64,000 nt of DNA from Eukaryota sp. TZLM1-RC. Its lineage: Eukaryota > Metamonada: BaSk clade. The notes below the pieces were generated by a model. That model ran no database searches, was not told where the DNA came from, and saw nothing but the letters and a program-made list of their open reading frames with translations. Where the stretch lies: assembly GCA_040285825.1 (NCBI GenBank), contig JAUPSS010000003.1, positions 3,348,001 to 3,412,000 of the forward strand. The letters run 5' to 3'. Position 1 is the first letter of the stretch. Each line of letters begins with the position of its first letter. This document shows positions 59,480-64,000 of the stretch, in pieces. The translations under genes and the position numbers were made by a program.

Positions 59480-62400
59480 CTCCCATCTAGTAAGAGAGAA
59501 CTGCATCTATTTGATGTAAAAGTGTTATCTTGCATCAGGGTGCATGGGCATCCCACTATAATCAACAATTTTCCAATCAATTTTCCATCTCAAGCCCTAG
59601 ACTATCATTACGTATTGGGTCGCCAACCGCTTCGCCTAGGCATTTTGAAGAAGAGACTGGTCCTTCTGTTTCAACTCACCGCAGACCAAGCTTCCATGCA
59701 TTCCTGTTCTGGTGAAGCTCTTACGCTTCCCGAAAATTCGTTTCCACTCCTTTGGAAAGAAGTTCCCTTCCTGAGAATTTTGCTCTCATGGAAGGAAGTA
59801 CCCTACCCAGGATTCTGTTTCTCCGGAAGGAAGAAGCCCTTCTTTTGTTTCATAAGAAGAAGAAGAAGAAAAAGCGGTTCCCGAAACTCAGCCTTCTGCC
59901 TCTCAACTAAAGGGAACTGAAATTCCATCTTCTTCCGCTTTTCAAAGAAGCACTGATATGTGTTCTTCTACGCAAAAAAGCGAGGTAGTTTAGCCTCCTT
60001 TTTCTTCAAGTAGAAGAACTAAAGTTCCACCTTCTACCTCTCAAAAGGATTCTGAAATACCATCCTCTTCCTCCCAACAGCCTCTCTTAGTTCTTACTGT
60101 AAGACGGCCTCTCGACCACCTCCGACGTCCTGTTGTCCCACTTTCAGGATCTCCTATGACTGATTTCACAGTGTCTGGAGTTAATGATCTAAACTTTTCT
60201 CCTCCTCCCGCTAGTGTTTTCACTCCTAGCATCCCAAGAATTTCCACTTATTTTTCTAGAAAACAGAAAAAGACCTACGTTTTTCCCGCCAACACATTCC
60301 TCGTGTACATCACACACATTTCCCAGTCAATCTCAACAATCTTGAGGCCAATTTTTCAACGGGGATGAGCAGAGGACACCTTCCATCTACGGCCCCAGAT
60401 TTGAAAATAATATGGGATTATTGGTCACTCCTAGAATCGGTTCTTACCTGACAGACAAAAGGATTGCTCCTGAAAATACATTAATAGCGGTCATAGAGCG
60501 AGATGGTGTTTCACCGACACTACCTATGGAGAAAGACTCTTTTTATATGATAGACGTTCGGACCATACAACAGTTTTGTTATGTTGTGATGCATCCGACA
60601 TTGCTGTTGGCGGAGTCATTTGGGAACAAGTAGAACCTGTCAATGACCCTAGTACACCCCTAATCAACAGAAAATGTGAGCCAATCAGTTTCTTTAGTCG
60701 TTTGCTGTCTAATTCTCAAAAAAACTGGCCAACTAATCATGGAATCCTACGCAAAATTACTCATGCTTACTCAAAGTGGTTTCGGAAACTGCTGAAAGGG
60801 AAGGAAACTTGTCATATTTACAGACCATCAGCACCTTACCTATGTGTTCGCAGCTCCAGAAAAGAACAGTATTGTAACCAGATGGGTGCCCATTTTCTTT
60901 TAATTTTGCTTCGAATTGGTCCATACCAATGGCGAGGATAATTTTTGGGCAGAGTTGTTGTTTCGATTGATTCCGCCTACAGACGATCATGAGATCAATC
61001 ATTTGTCCCATCAAAACTCTCAAGATTTTGATCCAATATTTTACGTTGATAAAATAAATGGTACAGAAAACGAAAGATACTACATCGAAGACTTAAACAA
61101 CTTTGAACGTATCATGGTCATCAAAGAACGTTGTTCCAACAACCTGCCTATTTTCGTGCCGTGGCTCTGTAGTTTATGGTCCGAACAGAAGCTTGCCATA
61201 GCTTCCAAAGACCTTTCGTTCAACATTTGTATTCATAATGATCAATTTGATCTATTTATGACTCAGAATAAAAAATAGTGATTCCCAAATCGCTGATCAA
61301 GAACACCCTTAACTTGTTTCATGGACTTCTGGAAGTATTCAAGTAAAGCTGAAAGTCTGAACAAGCTCAGAAACAGTGATTACTAGTGGCCAAACATGCT
61401 CACACACATGAATGAGCACGTCCAAGAATGCCCGTCCTGTCAGAAAATGAAGCCAACTCCTAAACTACACGTTCCATAACTGGTTCAATGTAGGCTGACA
61501 GAGTCTTTGCTCGCATCAACGCCGAAGTTATTGGTCCTCTCCCAGTAAATCTAGAAGGCAACAAATACATCCTAGTATTCATTGACAGCTTTTCGAAGTT
61601 TACAATCATCGTACCCACAAAAGAAGTCAATGCCAATCTTACCGCAGATGCATTAAGTTCGAAAGTCTGTGCCATTTTTGGCATTATATCTCAATTACAT
61701 AGTGACAATGGTCGTAAATTCTCAAAACAGTTTTTGAAGAATTGAGCAAGTTTTTGGGCATAGGGATGTCAAAGTCAATTCCCAGGTTGTTTCAGTGCCA
61801 CAATATGGTAGAGCGCCGATCAGAGACGTCCTGCAAATCTTAGGAAATTGCTCGTAGACTTCAATGTCTACGGTGTGTGGACAGAATATTGGCCTTATTG
61901 ATTAGCTCTTCTAAGAGCTCAATAACAAATCACATCCCATCCCAATTAATTTTCGGTTTTGGCGTATTATTCAGGTGCGATCCTGGCAAAATACTTGAAA
62001 TTATTGAGAGCTTAACGTCTGAGTCATCTTTTATCCAAAATATTCAATCTAAATTTTGAAGGTTGAAAATTCAGGAAAAGACAGCATGTTCTCAAGCTTG
62101 CAAGCTTAACAGAACCACAACTCCAAATCCTTTTGAAGTTGGTTAATTGGTATCAAGAGCTTCTAGTTTAACCGCTAAGCTTCATGAAGACTATTTAGGA
62201 CCATTTTTAATTACCCAAATTGTATCTAATTCGTCCGTGAATATTGAAGACCTCTACAATGAACGATTGTCCAAATTAGCGTCAAACAACTTACTTCTTG
62301 GCACTCAAGCCTACCTGTCAATGATGAGTTCCACTCACTGATTGCTGCAGGTGATGTCGAAGAACACATCGTTGAAAAGGTGCTTAGCCAGGACGGTGAC

Positions 62401-62766
62401 TTTTGCCAGGTCCAAAAGCCAGAAAAAGAGATCACCACTGATCAATTGTTTACAGTCAAAAATATTGCAGCGTACCAAAACTTTATTAAGACTTCCAAAA
62501 CACGTCGCCGTACTAAATTTGCTGCTCCCAAGAAGCGCTCCAAGTCTAGTACTTTTTCCACCTGTGACTAGAGCCTTTAGGGCTCGTCGCTTGAAAGAGA
62601 AGAAAGGGCAGTGTTAGTCTTGAATAGTAGTAAATGGCTTTGTATTTATAGTTTATTAGATATATTCCGCCTATTAGTGTAAGAAGAGTGAATACAATTC
62701 CTTTTCGTAATTAATCTCATTACATTTATAAAGTTATGTCAAACACTAACGAGCAAAGAAACTTCA
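59480..62766 (+). mobile_element. Decayed Ty3/gypsy-type LTR retrotransposon
   Basis: Starts about 60 bases after the tRNA gene with a Ser/Pro-rich, frameshifted region (59480-60360) that may be gag. RNase H is at 60576 onward: LLCCDASDIAVGGVIWEQ, PISFFSRLLSNSQKNWPT, then GEDNFWAELLFRLIPP. Integrase follows: HVQECPSCQKMKPTPK (end of the HHCC finger, about 61400-61450), then EVIGPLPVNLEGNKYILVFI, DSFSKFTIIVPT and QLHSDNGRKFSKQ (the first two catalytic Asp), and later PSQLIFGFG. A C-terminal EEHIVEKVL...DFCQVQKP stretch resembles an integrase-end chromodomain. A reverse-transcriptase domain is not found and there are many stops and shifts. A 3' LTR follows a purine-rich tract; no 5' LTR was found. 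Confidence 0.8.
62614..62766 (+). repeat. 3' LTR of the gypsy-type element (about 153 bp)
   Basis: Begins TGTTAGTCTTGAATAGTA directly after the purine tract AGAGAAGAAAGGGCAG. It matches the 151-bp solo LTR at 21329-21479 along most of its length. The end is set at ACTTCA (62766) by comparison; the last 30 bases are diverged, so the end could be off by some bases. Confidence 0.7.
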
Positions 62767-63049
62767 ATAATTCAGTATCATGTGTTCCTAACATTTGAAG
62801 GTGTCATAAAAAGTGATCAATTAGTGTGGTAACCTTCAATCAATTTGATCCATATTAATTCTTTAACCCCTGCCTTGAAGGCTATTACTGACATTCATTA
62901 AACCATTTGTCCATTTGCATTTTCCTTGCTACTTGTATCAATTTCTTTGTCATATTAAATGATTTTGTAGTAATTGTAACACAATCTCCAGGAAGAATTT
63001 TCATAAGGTTTATTGGCAATATAATGACTGCTCTTTTGATTTTCAATTC
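62767..63049. other. Intergenic, nothing recognised
   Basis: AT-rich bases between the gypsy 3' LTR and the next retroelement fragment. Confidence 0.45.
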
Positions 63050-63185
63050 TTAAGGTGTTGTCCCTTTGTTATCTTCTGCTTTGTTATCTGAAGGTCGGTT
63101 CTGTGAGATCTAAACTGCCAAGTGGATTCTTGTGGGCTGATTTGGGATATTTGAATACAGAATTAATGAAGTTTAAGTTGCATTA
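63050..63185 (+). mobile_element. Family-C-like 3' fragment
   Basis: GGTGTTGTCCCTTTGTTATC then TTCTGCTTTGTTATCT parallels the 3' coding end of C1 (GGTGTTGTTCCTTTATTGTC then TTCAGCTTTGTTATCT). Translated, GVVPLLSSALLS and later LWADLGYLNTE match GVAPLLSSALFI and LLADLRYADLE of C2. Bases 63186-63660 show nothing further. Confidence 0.65.
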
Positions 63186-63660
63186 GGTATTTTATTGAAA
63201 AATCATTTCTACAAAAACGTGGATATGTAAGTTCCGCAAATCAATGTTTAGTCGTCGAGTTTTTGATCTTGAAAGGCACAAAATGACGTTTTACAAGTTG
63301 GAAACAAGTTTGAAAACCAATCATCAGATCTAGTTCACTCAATCAAATGTTGACTGCACATAACAATGTTTGTGATTGGCTTCAGGCTTTTCCAATAAAT
63401 AATGTGATAATAAATTAAATAAATAGAAAGTTATCTTCAAGAAAAAACTATTGTGTCAAGTGGATGTTTCAATCAGATTTGATTGCTTAATCACGTATCA
63501 AGGTTGGTTAACATAGTCCTTTCACTATCAATAATGGACAGAATGACGACGAACTAACACCTAAATAAACATTAATAGTAAAAAAAATAAAGAAGTGCCA
63601 CGTGTCAACATCACAATAACAGAGAAAAATGTTTTTTATGGTTTTTTTTATTTCGAATAA

Positions 63661-64000
63661 TTAAACCTCCAGTGGTTTCAGTCCCAAAGATAATCGAAGT
63701 GCATTCTCTTTTTCTATTTCAGTTCCTTCTGCTTGGAGGGTGGTTTCCATTGTACTAGTTTCAATAACCACAGTAGACTCGACTTCTTTTTGCACGTCTT
63801 CCTGCGACATAACCTCCAACAGAGGTGTCCTCCTTGGTGGTAATCCTAGGTTGGAGCGTGAAGGAAGGTAAGGGAGCGAAACGTCAAATAATCTATTCGA
63901 TGTTAATAGTGCATGGGACAGCTCATCAATGTGCATGATATCCCAGCCGTAGGAGAAACGGACACGGAGCTTACGGAAATCAGAGTAGAATTGGTCTAAC
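63661..64000 (-). CDS. PRP38: PRP38 pre-mRNA splicing factor, C-terminal part with HIND motif (partial)
   Basis: The frame is open from the right edge of the window (an incomplete codon at 64000) to a stop at 63661; 112 residues are visible. LDQFYSDFRKLRVR, then MHIDELSHALLTSNRLFDVS and LPYLPSR match the end of the PRP38 domain (LEPLYNDYRK...MHVDEFIDELL...VCDIILPRL..R). PRP38 is a tri-snRNP protein needed for spliceosome activation. The C-terminus EKENALRLSLGLKPLEV fits the Hub1-interaction domain, known from Snu66/SART1 and, in plants, from the PRP38 C-terminus. The N-terminal part lies outside the window. The internal ATG at 63936 is not the start. Confidence 0.82.
   Translation of the reverse strand, partial: LDQFYSDFRKLRVRFSYGWDIMHIDELSHALLTSNRLFDVSLPYLPSRSNLGLPPRRTPLLEVMSQEDVQKEVESTVVIETSTMETTLQAEGTEIEKENALRLSLGLKPLEV

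Noticed and set aside
1-64000. CRISPR arrays, bacterial operons, rRNA genes
   Set aside because: None seen; the repeats present are retroelement copies, a microsatellite, inverted repeats and a tandem duplication.

Overview
This window is nuclear DNA of a flagellated unicellular eukaryote. It is AT-rich, uses the standard genetic code, and has mostly single-exon genes (one is nearly 11.7 kb with no intron). The few introns are tiny: four well supported ones of 28, 30, 32 and 34 nt, with GTAAGT or GTACGT donors and CAG/TAG acceptors, plus a fifth candidate of 29 nt. An intraflagellar-transport subunit (IFT38) and an IFT dynein-2 heavy chain show that it builds a cilium. A clostridial-type amino-acid racemase would fit an anaerobic protist such as a metamonad, but the lineage is inferred, not shown.

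Layout. 1-7000: 3' end of an unknown gene, VPS11, IFT38 and an RPA70N-like OB-fold protein. 7000-13960: two family-A non-LTR retrotransposons (A1, A2), a family-C element interrupted by A2, and a sliver. 14000-18030: a PIN4-type parvulin, an F-box/LRR protein and an LRR protein. 18110-22290: family-B element, a small Mutator-like (MULE) element with terminal inverted repeats, a dispersed repeat, and a decayed family-A copy carrying a solo LTR. 22660-25880: a two-exon ornithine-racemase-like gene next to a Fanzor (eukaryotic TnpB-like) remnant; a 963-bp tandem duplication spans the boundary of the two. 26600-33600: an AAA+ clamp-loader-like protein with a PIP box, a three-exon tandem CCCH (tristetraprolin-type) protein that no single open frame reveals, element A3 and a two-exon Rab-like GTPase. 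33900-36900: A4 and a family-C copy, each split by a solo LTR. 37045-43082: a 1677-residue TPR plus about 37-IQ-motif protein and histone stem-loop-binding protein (SLBP). 43120-46440: family D (interrupted by a nested A insertion), B and E remnants. 46615-58338: dynein-2 heavy chain. 58690-62770: retroelement remnant, tRNA-Val(AAC) and a decayed Ty3/gypsy element with its 3' LTR. The window ends in a PRP38 splicing factor with a C-terminal Hub1-binding (HIND) motif.

The host genes cover ciliary transport (IFT38, dynein-2), endosome-vacuole tethering (VPS11), PCNA/replication and histone mRNA control (AAA+ protein, RPA70N-like, SLBP), mRNA decay and splicing (CCCH protein, PRP38). Roughly a third of the window is mobile DNA. 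At least five related families of non-LTR elements with a restriction-like endonuclease are present, and 7-11 bp target-site duplications around five family-A copies give exact element ends.
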